A stretch of DNA of 64,000 nucleotides from Zasmidium citrigriseum (lineage: Eukaryota > Ascomycota > Dothideomycetes > Mycosphaerellales > Mycosphaerellaceae), in assembly GCA_002786025.1 (NCBI GenBank), contig NHNW01000002.1, positions 806,001 to 870,000 of the forward strand, written 5' to 3'. Positions 1 through 9,988 of this stretch are shown piece by piece. Both the position numbers and the translations under genes were made by a program. How positions within the stretch are numbered: position 1 is the first letter of the stretch; every line of letters starts with the position of its first letter. The notes beneath the pieces were generated by a model that saw nothing but the letters and a program-made list of their open reading frames with translations, had not been told where the DNA came from and made no database searches.

Positions 1-2
1 TC

Positions 3-2684
3 ACTGAGCCCATGCCGCCCAACTACTTCATCTCGGTTACCAGCGATAGGTGGATGCATGCCGAAAGCAAGCTCACACTTTCATTCCAGAAGTTGGTCCT
101 GCCTGAGAAGTTCCCACCACACACCCCATTGCTCGACATGCAGCCACTGCCGGTCGCAGCGTTGAAGAGGGAAGATTTCGAAGGTCTGTACCCCGATTGG
201 CAACAGTTCAACAAGATTCAAACGCAGACATTCCCATCGCTGTACCAGTCGGATGACAATGTCTTTGTTGGGGCTCCAACTGGCAGCGGCAAGACAGTCT
301 GCGCTGAGTTCGCTCTGCTCCGGCACTTTGCCAAATCTGAGAAAGACAGGAAGGCTGTCTATATCACTCCATTTCAAGCTCAAGTCGATGCACGGCACAA
401 AGCCTGGCAGTCGAGACTCGGTCCCTTGGCTGGCGGCAAGAAGATTGTGAAGCTCACCGGCGAAACCTCTGCGGACCTCAAGCTGCTTGCCGAAGGAGAC
501 CTTATTCTAGCCACTCCTGTGCAGTGGGATATGATGTCTCGAGGATGGCAGCGCAGAAAGAATGTCCAGGCTGTCAACCTCATCATCGCTGATGACCTGC
601 ACTTGCTCGGCGGCCAGGGTGGCTATATCTACGAGGCTGTGATGTCTCGGTCCCAAGCCATCAAGGTCCAGGTCGAGAACGATTTGCGCACAATTGGACT
701 GAGCGTTTCTCTTGCAAATGCCAGAGACATCGGCGAGTGGATTGGGTGCAGCAAGCACACCATCTTCAACTTCAGCCCGAACAGCCGCCCATTGCCTCTC
801 AACCTTCATCTGCAGACCTTCAACATCCCCCATTTCCCTTCGCTGATGCTTGCAATGACCAAGCCGACATACCAGGCAATCCTGCAGTATGCTCCCAACA
901 AGCCAGCCATGGCGTTTTTGCCTAGCCGAAAGCAAGTGCGGGCAACAGCTCAAGACTTACTGGCTGCTTGTGTTGCGGACGACGATGAGGACAGGTTCCT
1001 ACAAGCCGATGTCGAGCAGCTTGAGCCCATTCTTGGCAAGGTGAAGGAGCGCTCGCTGGCAGACTCCCTTTCGCACGGCATTGCATATTATCATGAGGCA
1101 CTCAGCGACTCTGATAAGCGAATCGTGGAGTCGCTATTCTCGCAAGGCGCCGTACAAGTCATGCTCGTGTCTCGCGACTGCTGCTGGGAGGTGCAGAGTG
1201 TTGCGCACCTGGTCATCGTCATGGGTACACAGTTCTTCGAGGGACGAGAGCATCGCTACATCGACTACCCTATCAGCGAAGTCCTCCAGATGTTTGGCAA
1301 GGCTGGACGTCCCATGGAAGACAAGGATTGCCGGGGTGTGTTGATGTGCCCTGACACCAAGCGAAACTACTACAAGAAGTTCTTGTCCGAAGCTCTGCCC
1401 ATCGAGAGTCAGCTGCAGGCGTACATGCACGATGCATTTGTGACGGAGATCAGCACCAAGACTATTGAATCCACTCAAGATGCCGTAGACTGGACCACCT
1501 ACACATACTTCTACAGGAGGCTGCTGGCAAACCCGAGCTACTATGGCCTTACCGACACCTCCCATGATGGACTTTCTGCGTACCTCTCTGAGCAGGTTGA
1601 AACGACGCTTCAGGAACTGAACGAGGCCAAGATCATCGAGATTGATGAGGATGACGACTCGATCACGCCGCTTCACGCGACCATGATCGCTGCGTACTAC
1701 AACATCTCGTTCTTTACGATGCAGACGTTACTGCTCTCCCTGAAGCGTGGCACCAAGCTGAAGGGCATCCTCGAAATCGTCACAGCAGCGACCGAGTTCG
1801 AAGACATTCAGATCCGCCGCCACGAAGAGCATATCTTGCAACGTATCTACGATCGCTGTCCCGTCAAGCTCGCCGACGTCAACTTTGAATCGCCGCACTT
1901 CAAGGCCTTCGTCCTTCTCCAAGCCCACTTCTCGCGCATGCAACTCCCAACAGACTTGGCCAAGGATCAAGAAGTCATCCTCCGCAAGGTCCTCAACCTC
2001 CTAAGCGCTTGCGTTGATGTTCTATCTTCTGAAGGCTACCTCAACGCCATGAGCGCCATGGAGATCAGCCAGATGGTCGTCCAAGCCATGTGGGACCGCG
2101 ACTCGCCGCTCAAGCAGATCCCGCATTTCGAGGATGACAAGGTCGCAGTGTGCAGCAAGTTCGATATCAAGGACGTTCTTGAATTCCAAGACGCCATGGA
2201 TCCTGACGAGAACCCCAACTATGGCAAACTGATGGAAGGCCTGGGTTTCAGCAACAAGCAGCTCGCCGACGCAGCGCACTTTGTCAACGAGCGCTATCCT
2301 AACGTGGAGCTGGAGTTCGAGCTTGACGACCCAGACAACGTGGTTTCGGGATCACCGAGCTACCTCAACGTCTCAATTACGAGACAGCTGGAGGAAGACG
2401 AGGAGCCGAATCTGAGCGTGCACGCGCCTTTTTACCCGGCCGAGAAGACAGAGAACTGGTGGCTTGTCGTCGGCGAGGAGAAGTCAAAGACGTTGATTGC
2501 TATTAAGCGAGTTACGATCACGAGGGAGCTCAAGACGAGATTGGAAGTGGTGTTGCCGACCCCAGGCAAGCATGAGTTGACGTTGTTCTTGATGAGTGAT
2601 TCGTATGTTGGTGTTGATCAGGCGCCGACGTTTGAGGTTGATGCTGCGGAGGGGATGGATGAAGATGAGGAGGAAGAGGAGTGA
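3..2684 (+). CDS. BRR2: Brr2-type U5 snRNP helicase, C-terminal part (5' end outside window)
   Basis: Brr2 is the Ski2-like RNA helicase of the U5 snRNP that unwinds U4/U6 during spliceosome activation in the nucleus. The frame is open from the left edge, so the ATG at 12 is internal and the gene continues upstream. What is visible is the second (C-terminal) helicase cassette: a Walker A motif GAPTGSGKT about 87 residues after that ATG, a motif II that reads ADDLH instead of the usual DExH, a motif III SVSLANARDIGEW, and then a winged-helix and Sec63-like region to the end. The protein closes with an acidic tail (MDEDEEEEE). A degenerate motif II is in line with the known, largely non-hydrolysing role of the second Brr2 cassette. 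The stop lies 89 bp from the stop of the convergent PWP1 gene. Family call is firm from the PPNYFISV and SDRWMHAE block that links the two cassettes. Confidence 0.93.
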   Translation, partial: TEPMPPNYFISVTSDRWMHAESKLTLSFQKLVLPEKFPPHTPLLDMQPLPVAALKREDFEGLYPDWQQFNKIQTQTFPSLYQSDDNVFVGAPTGSGKTVCAEFALLRHFAKSEKDRKAVYITPFQAQVDARHKAWQSRLGPLAGGKKIVKLTGETSADLKLLAEGDLILATPVQWDMMSRGWQRRKNVQAVNLIIADDLHLLGGQGGYIYEAVMSRSQAIKVQVENDLRTIGLSVSLANARDIGEWIGCSKHTIFNFSPNSRPLPLNLHLQTFNIPHFPSLMLAMTKPTYQAILQYAPNKPAMAFLPSRKQVRATAQDLLAACVADDDEDRFLQADVEQLEPILGKVKERSLADSLSHGIAYYHEALSDSDKRIVESLFSQGAVQVMLVSRDCCWEVQSVAHLVIVMGTQFFEGREHRYIDYPISEVLQMFGKAGRPMEDKDCRGVLMCPDTKRNYYKKFLSEALPIESQLQAYMHDAFVTEISTKTIESTQDAVDWTTYTYFYRRLLANPSYYGLTDTSHDGLSAYLSEQVETTLQELNEAKIIEIDEDDDSITPLHATMIAAYYNISFFTMQTLLLSLKRGTKLKGILEIVTAATEFEDIQIRRHEEHILQRIYDRCPVKLADVNFESPHFKAFVLLQAHFSRMQLPTDLAKDQEVILRKVLNLLSACVDVLSSEGYLNAMSAMEISQMVVQAMWDRDSPLKQIPHFEDDKVAVCSKFDIKDVLEFQDAMDPDENPNYGKLMEGLGFSNKQLADAAHFVNERYPNVELEFELDDPDNVVSGSPSYLNVSITRQLEEDEEPNLSVHAPFYPAEKTENWWLVVGEEKSKTLIAIKRVTITRELKTRLEVVLPTPGKHELTLFLMSDSYVGVDQAPTFEVDAAEGMDEDEEEEE

Positions 2685-2773
2685 ACACTTGTCGTGTGTA
2701 GAGTAGTAAAAGGAAAGTTTTGTATAACGATACCCGGAGCAATAGAGGCTTCGTTTTGAATTGGTTTCTATCT

Positions 2774-4417
2774 CTAGTCTTCATCCATGCTCTCCCATCC
2801 GCCTTCGCCGCCGTTCTCTTCGGCTTCGGCTTCCTCTTCTTCCACTTCATCGTCTTGCTCGATGCCCACGAGACGCTCCTTGACCTCGCCGTCTGCTGGA
2901 GTTGGGAGCTTGACACGAGTGGCGAAGGCTTCACGAACTGCCTTGTTGGTACTGGTATCCCAAACTTGGACGGAGCCTTTGCTACCAGCCACGGCGAGTC
3001 TGAACGAGATCTCATTGTCCGGCGCGAAGTTCGCCGCGAAGACTTTGCCGACTTCAAGGTCGCGCGAGACGACCATACTTGGTCCCTTGTCGGTGATGTT
3101 CCAGAGCTTGACGGTCCGGTCTGTAGAGCCCGTTGCAATGAAGCCAGGCACTGTTGGGTTGATTGAGAATGATGATAAGCTCTTCTGGTGGGCCTGCAGT
3201 TGCCAAACGGCTTTGCTTTCTTCTGGGCTTGAGGGGAGTGTTCTTGCGTCGAAGCAGTGCAAGATTCCGTTCTCGGTGCTGACGTAGAATTTGTTCTCAT
3301 CGTGAGGATCGCATTTGACTTGCTCAACGTCGCTTTCGACGCCCCAGCGAGGGACTTTTGCGTTTGGAGCTCGCATGTCTGCGGCTACGACTGTACGGTC
3401 GTAGCTTCCTGATAGAAGGACGGAGGACTGTGTTGTGTGCCATGCGAGCGCGCAGACTTTGTCTGTGTGGTGGGCGTAGGAGTGTGCTGCTGTGCAGGTG
3501 TTGAGGTCCCAGAGCTTGATCGTCTTGTCTGCGGATGCACTTGCGAGGAGGTTGCGGTGTTGACGGTTCGCCGCGAGGGAGAGAACCGAGTCGACGTGGT
3601 ATGCGTCGTTCGCCTTCTTGCTCTTCTTTTTCTTCTTCTTGGTCACTGGTTCTGGTGCATCAGGCATACTCTGTGAGCCCTGTCCTAGCACGACATTCGG
3701 ATACATGCAGTCCACCACGTCCAGGTCCCACAGCTCGATGTCCGGATCCATTGTGCCTACAGCTGCGTAGTTGCCGCCTTCTGTTGATTCTTTTCCCGGT
3801 CTTGTGCCAACCCACTCAACGCAGAGAGGAACGGCTGGAAGCATAACGTCGTGGTGGACGTACAGGTTGTCTGCTTCATCCTCGTAGACGTATACCTCCA
3901 GATGCGCAACCTCGTCCTCTATCCGTGCCGCCAGCACCATGTTGTCTGTCGGCAGAATCTGTAACTCTTCCCTCTCCTCATCGTCGGATGCCTCGCCATT
4001 CTCCGGTAGTGTCAGATATGGATCCTCCTTGTTGTCCGTGTGGTATGCAAGAGACTTAATGTTGCTGAAAATACCTCCGGCTTGCTCGTCGTCTTCCTCA
4101 TCAGGCACATCAGGTTCATCGTCGTAGTGCTCCATGTCGTACTCTTTCAAATCGTCATCGTTGACAATCTCGTCGTCGCTGTCGGCATCCTCCCCTTCCT
4201 CCTCTTTTGCGCCGGCCTCAGCGCCCTCGGCGTCGCCCACGCTGACCTTGTTCAGAGCATCTCGAGCCTTCTCCAAATCTTCCTTCGCATCGTCGAGTTC
4301 GAGTTTCGCAAGCTTCGCTATTCTCGAGTATTCCTCGTCGTCCATCTGGTATTTGGTCGGGAAGGCGGCGGCATGCCCGCGAGGCACCCATGCCGTAGCA
4401 GTGATCATGGACGTCAT
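2774..4417 (-). CDS. PWP1: Pwp1-like WD40 ribosome-biogenesis protein
   Basis: Intact single-exon gene of 547 residues. The N-terminus (ITATAWVPRGHAAAFP, then an aspartate-rich helix LDDAKEDLEKA) is the signature of periodic tryptophan protein 1, a nucleolar WD40 protein needed for pre-rRNA processing and 60S assembly. An acidic stretch (EEEGEDADSDDEIVNDDD) follows at about residue 75, then WD repeats with visible cores such as LASASADKTIKLWDL, LLSGSYDRTV, ATGSTDRTVKLWNI and VAGSKGSVQVWD. A lysine cluster (KKKKKKSKK) at about residue 260 looks like a nuclear or nucleolar localisation signal. The C-terminus is acidic. The start could also be the second methionine, three codons downstream. The gene is divergent from the copper transporter at 4692, with 274 bp between the starts, and convergent with BRR2. 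Confidence 0.92.
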   Translation of the reverse strand: MTSMITATAWVPRGHAAAFPTKYQMDDEEYSRIAKLAKLELDDAKEDLEKARDALNKVSVGDAEGAEAGAKEEEGEDADSDDEIVNDDDLKEYDMEHYDDEPDVPDEEDDEQAGGIFSNIKSLAYHTDNKEDPYLTLPENGEASDDEEREELQILPTDNMVLAARIEDEVAHLEVYVYEDEADNLYVHHDVMLPAVPLCVEWVGTRPGKESTEGGNYAAVGTMDPDIELWDLDVVDCMYPNVVLGQGSQSMPDAPEPVTKKKKKKSKKANDAYHVDSVLSLAANRQHRNLLASASADKTIKLWDLNTCTAAHSYAHHTDKVCALAWHTTQSSVLLSGSYDRTVVAADMRAPNAKVPRWGVESDVEQVKCDPHDENKFYVSTENGILHCFDARTLPSSPEESKAVWQLQAHQKSLSSFSINPTVPGFIATGSTDRTVKLWNITDKGPSMVVSRDLEVGKVFAANFAPDNEISFRLAVAGSKGSVQVWDTSTNKAVREAFATRVKLPTPADGEVKERLVGIEQDDEVEEEEAEAEENGGEGGWESMDED

Positions 4418-4691
4418 GTTGGCGCTGTTCTCAATCTATGTAACTGTCAGAATGTTCATTTCTGAGCTCCCATCTTCTTTTTCAACTTTTGTTGGACCCT
4501 TTCGCGCTAAAACAGTAGACTTTCGGCACGGGCGGCCGTTTCCGAGTATCCTTGTCGATTCGCTGCGTGGCTTTGAGCAAGTAACCTCACCTGCCTTCGG
4601 TCTCTCGTCTTGTGACATCTCCTTATCACAACGAAAACTCATCTTTTGGACTGCTCACATCTTGGATCCCCAGAACCACGAAGAGACGAAG

Positions 4692-5326
4692 ATGGACCAC
4701 TCCCACATGGACCACGGCGGCATGAACCACGGCGGAATGGACCACGGCGACATGCCCATGTGCAACATGAACATGCTCTTTACCTGGGACACCACAAACC
4801 TCTGCATCGTCTTCTCCTCCTGGCGCGTCACAGGCCTCTTCTCCTTGATCTGGTCGATCCTGGCCGTGATAGCCCTGACCGCAGGCTACGAAGCCGTCCG
4901 GGAAGCCTCCCGACGCTACGAGCAACGCCAGGCGGCTATTATTGAGAATCTCCCCCGTAAGTGTTTCTGCGTGGCTATGTATCAGTCGTAGCTTATGTCT
5001 GTATTCTTTTGCAAAAGAGGATATTGTTACGGCGAACGAGAGGGGTGAACGAAGCTCACTGCTGAGGACAGGAAGCTCTGTCCAGGCGCAGGAGCAGAAG
5101 GGGAGGATTGTGAAGGCGCTGTTTTATGGGGTGCAGGTGTTTTATTCGTTCTTCATCATGTAAGATCCAATCCTTCATATTCAAGGAGTTCCTGATACTG
5201 ACTCCTTCAAGGCTTCTGTTCATGACATACAACGGCTGGATCATGATTGCGGTTGGCGTTGGGGCGTTTATCGGCTACTTGATGTTCAGCAGTTCACCAG
5301 CGGCGAAGGACGCGGCTTGTCATTAG
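4692..5326 (+). CDS. Ctr family copper transporter (small, Ctr2-like), three exons
   Basis: Copper(I) uptake channel subunit of 173 residues. Exons read 4692-4956, 5018-5159 and 5212-5326; introns are 61 and 52 nt, and all junctions are GT-AG and keep frame. The N-terminus is a Met/His copper-binding segment with repeated MDHGGM-like units and a CNMNM element. TM1 is around CIVFSSWRVTGLFSLIWSI. After the cytosolic loop, TM2 and TM3 carry the family hallmark MxxxM-x12-GxxxG (MLLFM, twelve residues, GAFIG), split by the second intron. The short N-terminus and lack of a long Ser/Met region suggest a vacuolar/Ctr2-like form rather than the plasma-membrane form; this is inference. A second Ctr gene with the same hallmark is at 49317-50135. 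Confidence 0.9.
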
Positions 5327-5370
5327 AGCGTTTACGATTGATACGACTACGATATACCCAAGCTGATCCC

Positions 5371-7371
5371 TCACAAGCCTCTCCAGGCGACTTTCGCAAC
5401 ATGGTCCACTCTCTTTCGCGTGTTCTTAACGAATCCCAGATATCGCATCTCGGCCAACGCTCTTTGGAACAGTGCCATGGTTTGCTGCTCGTCTTGCGCG
5501 TCGCCCACAACAGCCTGGAAGGCTTGCCATAGATCGCTTGCGTTGATCAGGCTGCCAGATTCCAGGTAAAGCTGGTAGAGGACTGCGGTGGCCGGTTGAG
5601 ACGATGCTAGCGTGGCCTCGTCATCGCCGCCCTGGCCTGGCTCACAGCAATCGCATGCGAGATAGTCGTGTGGTGCCGCGAGTGCGCGCTCGATTGCATG
5701 TCTTGGTCGAGGAGTGAAGGTCTCCTTGAATGGTGACTTCAGGTCGTAGAGGAAGATCTCGTGCAGGACTAGCTCCTTGGGATTGACCAGCTTGTCGTTG
5801 AAGTATTTCTCCAGGGCATCAGATAGGCGTCGGATGACGGCTGTATACGCTGCATCCTGCTTCGAGAGGGCGGACTTTTGTTTGCTGAGTTCGACCTTCT
5901 GCGCAATGACTGTGGTCCTCAGCGTGGAGTTCTTGACGTCTTCCTCACTCCGCAGAGGTTGCCCTTTGTCGCCCTGAGCTTGGATGAGGTCTCTTAGCTC
6001 ATCTCGAATGTTTGAAATCTCGGAGACCAATTCCGTCGGCGTCCTGCTGTCGATCAAAGCCTCTATGGCATTCAAGGCAGTATCAGATGCGGCTTTTCGC
6101 AGGGACAGCAGCAATGACCGAAGCATCGGTGAACCGGCAAGCTTCCCTGACATCGCCTGCAAGTACAGTCTTGACTTCGAAGACGCAGTTGAAGTTGGTA
6201 ACGCACTCTGCAGGGTGCGCACAACTTCTGTAGCACCAAGAATCTCAGCCAAAGCTTCCTTGCCTTTCTCGACAGAGCTGGTGATGAAGTCAAATAGTCT
6301 ATCGTCAGACTCCAGCAGCTTTCGCAATCGGGCGGGCTGAACTTCGTCCAACAGCTTCCTGCCAAAGGTACGAAATGAGGGGAGGCATCTCATGGCCTCA
6401 AGGTGCTCTTTAGAGACGTCTTTCATGGCTAGTGAGGGATCCAGAAAGACGCTCACAGCGTTTGCATAGAAGTGAGACATGTAGGCGTATCGAGCGGCTT
6501 GCACTAGGCTTTCGATACCCTGGATATAGTCGCTCTGTCGGTCTAGTATCGTTGTCGCCAGATTAGGTCCAAGCCACAGAGGAGTTTCGGAGGTTGTGAG
6601 GGCTTCGAACACTTGTTCCACTTCGTCTGAAGACACAGCAGCGTCGAAGAGTCTTCCTTCGAGACATCTGGTGGCAGCTCTCGACAGTCGCTGCTGTAGA
6701 AAGTCGACTGAAGTGGCGATGTTGAAGAGCAGAACAAACGGGATGCGATCTTGCCAGTAGCTAAACAGCTCGATAAGTTCGGAGAGCAACTCGCCGTCGC
6801 ACGCTTCTGTGTCCTCAAATGCGATGATGACTTGCTCCATTCGTCGCTCTTGCACATGCATATGCAGTAGCTGCAGGTCATAGTTCAAGAGTTTGGGTCC
6901 TCCCTTTCGCGACGCTGGCTGCTCATCTAGTTCATCGTCGTCATCTTCCACCGATCGCGAGGTGGCTTTTTGAATGATGGTCTTGAGTACACTCTTCAGA
7001 TTCGACCCAGAGGAAGATGATATCTGCACAAAAAGTCTGCGGCGGTCTGCGCTGCTTCGAGAAGAAACCTGTGATCCAATGGATGTTCGGAGTGCTGAGT
7101 TGGGTCCCGCGAGAATAAGACCAGCTGGGATGCGCTTTTTTGGTGCGTTAGCAGCAGCTTCATCAAGAAATTGCGCAATGCCATCCACGGTAGTCGCATT
7201 GATGGTGCTTAGTTCTTGGTCTATCCGGTCTTGTTGAACTTTCCACGCCTCCTGGTAGGCCTTCTTTCGTAGATTCCAGGATGCTTGGAGGCCTTGCGGT
7301 TCGGTGCGTCTTCGTTTAGCAGGTCGTGTATCATCTGGTTTGAAGATGTAGCATTTCTCGTATTCCATCAT
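5371..7371 (-). CDS. ORC3: Origin recognition complex subunit 3
   Basis: Subunit of the ORC that marks replication origins and loads MCM. The start is set at the Met-Met pair before EYEKCYIFKPDD, because this is where the conserved Orc3 N-terminus (CYIFKP followed by a basic KRRR) begins; the frame stays open to an ATG at 7527, whose extra 52 residues look like leader sequence. About 666 residues. Visible features are an AAA-like region without a good Walker A motif (LILAGPNSALRTSIG), as usual for Orc3, then an IIAFEDTEACDGELLSELI block (the degenerate Walker B) and FVLLFNIATSVDFLQQRLSR. The C-terminal winged-helix insert region ends in RKRVDHVAKVAWRGL. The gene is convergent with the Ctr gene (44 bp between stops). 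Call rests on overall pattern rather than one catalytic motif. Confidence 0.85.
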   Translation of the reverse strand: MMEYEKCYIFKPDDTRPAKRRRTEPQGLQASWNLRKKAYQEAWKVQQDRIDQELSTINATTVDGIAQFLDEAAANAPKKRIPAGLILAGPNSALRTSIGSQVSSRSSADRRRLFVQISSSSGSNLKSVLKTIIQKATSRSVEDDDDELDEQPASRKGGPKLLNYDLQLLHMHVQERRMEQVIIAFEDTEACDGELLSELIELFSYWQDRIPFVLLFNIATSVDFLQQRLSRAATRCLEGRLFDAAVSSDEVEQVFEALTTSETPLWLGPNLATTILDRQSDYIQGIESLVQAARYAYMSHFYANAVSVFLDPSLAMKDVSKEHLEAMRCLPSFRTFGRKLLDEVQPARLRKLLESDDRLFDFITSSVEKGKEALAEILGATEVVRTLQSALPTSTASSKSRLYLQAMSGKLAGSPMLRSLLLSLRKAASDTALNAIEALIDSRTPTELVSEISNIRDELRDLIQAQGDKGQPLRSEEDVKNSTLRTTVIAQKVELSKQKSALSKQDAAYTAVIRRLSDALEKYFNDKLVNPKELVLHEIFLYDLKSPFKETFTPRPRHAIERALAAPHDYLACDCCEPGQGGDDEATLASSQPATAVLYQLYLESGSLINASDLWQAFQAVVGDAQDEQQTMALFQRALAEMRYLGFVKNTRKRVDHVAKVAWRGL

Positions 7372-7590
7372 GTAGTTGTGTAATTGGAAACTGGGTGGAG
7401 AGGAAGTGAGGTTGAAGTTGAAGGAGAACGCGCTTGGAAGACGCGATCCAGAATGCTCAACGCCGATTGGCTGTTGAGCAAATTGCATAAGTGAATAGGA
7501 TAACTGCATAAAACATGAAGAGAACATCGAGGGTCAAATGGACTCTGTTTGAGAAATTCTCATTGCAGCCTTCTAAGTAATGTGGATTGA

Positions 7591-8529
7591 CTATCCATGC
7601 TCGTCCTCAGTCAGACCAGGACAGCCATCCATCTCCTGGTCAGGATACCGGAACTTGCACCAGAAGCAATAGCAGTACTTCTCGCGAAGATATGCCAGGA
7701 TCTTGTCCAGTCTCTCACCTGCCGGCAGAGCCAGAAACTCATCAAGCTCCTCGTCTTCCTCATCCAAGTCCTCCTCAATCTCAGTCGTCAAAGCCAGCTT
7801 CTCTTCGCCTTCGCTGTCTGACTCGTTGAAATCCTTACGACGAGACAGACTCTGCGCCAGATCATTCCGCATGCGGTGCTCGCGCTCTCTCTCGAGCTGC
7901 TGTTTGACCAGTGGGCGCCACAAGACATTGATCGAGCGCAGCGGTACGCTCTTCCCCTTTGCAGGCTTTGCTTTTGTCCTTTCTTCAGCGCCAGGCACTT
8001 CGGCCTCCGCCGCCTTGCCTCCCGCTTCGCCCTCAGTCTCGAAGCCTTCAAGCGTACGCATAGCAGACCACATCTGACCCTCGTGACGCTTTTCTTCCCT
8101 CTCAAGCCGATTCCGCTCCCGATATTCCTCCTCAGTAAGCTTGACACGCTTCTCATTCGCATTGAGCTCTTCAGCCGCCTCGCGAATCTTGCGCTTCTTC
8201 TCACTCTCCATGCCAATACCGCCCCGATCATCCTTCATCTGAATCTCGATAGGCCGGGTCCTCGCATTCTCAGTCTTGCCTAGCGCGCCTCCCTTGAAGC
8301 CCATTTTGGCCATCATCTTGGCGCCCTTGTTGGAGCTGTCCATTTCGGTGGCGAGGGCTTTCTCGCGTGCATCGTCGGCTGCCCTTTCTCGCTCGGCTTT
8401 GGATGGGATGCGGCCTTTCTCGGCGCGTTCTTTCTTCAGTCGGGCGGTGCGCTGGAGTGATGTTTCTTTGGCTGGTTTGTCGTCGAATGTCATGGAGAGG
8501 TAGTCATCCTCTTCTTCGTCGGCGGACAT
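7591..8529 (-). CDS. G-patch protein of the GPATCH11/CCDC75 type
   Basis: Intact single exon, 312 residues. An acidic N-terminus is followed by long charged helices. A G-patch-like core is visible at about residues 68-90 (KMMAKMGFKGGALGKTENAR, then IEIQMKDDRGGIGM), which in this family recruits and activates a DEAH-box RNA helicase. The C-terminus has the conserved small domain ERLDKILAYLREKYCYCFWC with KFRYPDQEMDGCPGLTEDEHG (the DUF4187 pattern, with CxxC-like cysteines). Human GPATCH11 and fungal homologues share this layout. Function in RNA processing is by family. The start lies 707 bp from the start of the divergent quinone reductase gene. Confidence 0.85.
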   Translation of the reverse strand: MSADEEEDDYLSMTFDDKPAKETSLQRTARLKKERAEKGRIPSKAERERAADDAREKALATEMDSSNKGAKMMAKMGFKGGALGKTENARTRPIEIQMKDDRGGIGMESEKKRKIREAAEELNANEKRVKLTEEEYRERNRLEREEKRHEGQMWSAMRTLEGFETEGEAGGKAAEAEVPGAEERTKAKPAKGKSVPLRSINVLWRPLVKQQLEREREHRMRNDLAQSLSRRKDFNESDSEGEEKLALTTEIEEDLDEEDEELDEFLALPAGERLDKILAYLREKYCYCFWCKFRYPDQEMDGCPGLTEDEHG

Positions 8530-9236
8530 CTTGGCTTGTCCTAAGCGGAGGTTCGTAATGGATTCACGGATGTCCTGCGGCTATTCCATGCTCATGACGT
8601 TTTTGTCTTAACTTCTGGTGTTTGTCAGAAATAGGTCGTGCATGCGAGAACCATCGTGGCTTGCTGGCTTGGCTTGTGAAGAGGGAGCAAACATGAACTG
8701 CTGGGATTGGTGGAGCTGGAGAACACCTCGAATGCAGGTACGTCCGGCATCTCGAGAAAAGCTCACAGCACGTCAATCTCTAGATTATGGCAGGATGACT
8801 GTTGCTCTGAAATCACCATTTAACAGCAATTGCTACTACCCGATCCAGAAAACAGAGCGCACCCATTCCGAATGGCCTTTTCGCCGAGCAATATCGCCGA
8901 ACGCTGTGCCACTCGTTCGCTCGTTCTTGACAAAGCGTCAGCTCCACTTTCTCCTTGCGATTCCAACGTCCTGCATCGGCTCCGCACCGGCAGCCTTTTA
9001 TGGACCTTTTCATGCCACTCGATTACAGCATGAATGTGGGCTAAACTGCCCGTTCAGGCATGGGCAACACGTGAGGGGCAGCAGAAGCTCGTCGAAAGCT
9101 TTGTTGATGGCTTGATGGCTACGAAGGCAATAAGAAGGTTCCCCCCTCCACCGCCCTCCCATTGACTTTCCTCTCCGTCCATCTCCTCCCTGTAACAACT
9201 ACCTCTACTACAGCTCCTGTACACTAGAACAACATC
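8530..9236. promoter_or_regulatory. Divergent intergenic region (G-patch gene / quinone reductase)
   Basis: 707 bp between two divergent starts; it must hold both promoters and 5' leaders. The last 80 bp before the ATG at 9237 are C/T-rich (ttcccccctccaccgccctcccattgac and ctctccgtccatctcctccc), as common upstream of highly expressed fungal genes. The open frames here show no domain and are not called. Confidence 0.5.
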
Positions 9237-9988
9237 ATGGCACCAAAGGTCGCTATCGTCTACGTACGTCAACCCTCCAGCAAGCTTTGGGAGCTTCCCA
9301 ACAGCCATTGACTTTGTTCACCGCTGACATGCCACTGTGCAGTACTCCACATGGGGCCACGTCAAGCAGCTCGCTGAGCAGGAGGCTGCCGGCATCAAGG
9401 AGGCCGGTGGCCAAGCCGACCTCTTCCAGATCGGCGAGACTCTCCCACAAGAGGTCCTCGACAAGATGCACGCCCCTCCCAAGGACACCAGCATCCCCAC
9501 CGCCGACCCCAAGACCCTCGAGCAGTACGACGCCTTTTTGTTCGGCATTCCCACCCGTTACGGTACCTTCCCAGCACAGTGGAAGACTTTCTGGGATTCC
9601 ACTGGCGGCCAGTGGCAGACCGGTGCCTTCTGGGGCAAGTACGCTGGTCTCTTCGTTTCGACTGGTACCCTCGGTGGTGGGCAGGAGTCTACCGCTCTTA
9701 ACGCCATGAGCACCCTCGCTCACCACGGTTTCATCTACGTTCCTCTTGGATACAAGACCGTCTTCCCAATTCTGGGTGACATTTCCGAGGTCCGCGGTGG
9801 AAGCGCTTGGGGCGCTGGTACCTTCTCTGTAAGTCCAACATGACTCTCCACAATCTGAACCATTACTGACCACTTCCTCCTCACAGGCCGCCGACGGTTC
9901 CCGCCAGCCAACCGAGAAGGAACTCACACTCGCAAAAGAGCAGGGCAAGGCATTCTGGGGTGCCGTCAGCAAGGTCAACTTCGCGTGA
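9237..9988 (+). CDS. WrbA/Pst2-type NAD(P)H:quinone oxidoreductase (flavodoxin-like), three exons
   Basis: Flavodoxin-like FMN enzyme that reduces quinones by two electrons and protects against quinone redox cycling; yeast relatives are Pst2, Rfs1 and Ycp4. Exons are 9237-9263, 9343-9828 and 9887-9988, giving 204 residues, the normal WrbA length. The first intron follows MAPKVAIVY exactly in the phosphate-binding loop. FMN-site elements are visible: YSTWGHVKQLA, then GIPTRYGTFPAQWK and STGTLGGGQEST. The stop TGA at 9986-9988 is followed at once by CTA and by 63 further open codons (see separate entry). A C-rich leader precedes the ATG. Enzyme call is secure; electron acceptor and location are inferred from family. 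Confidence 0.94.

Noticed and set aside
2530..3327. 265-codon minus-strand frame between BRR2 and PWP1
   Set aside because: It overlaps both convergent genes, has low-complexity Ser/Thr/Pro composition and is a shadow of PWP1.
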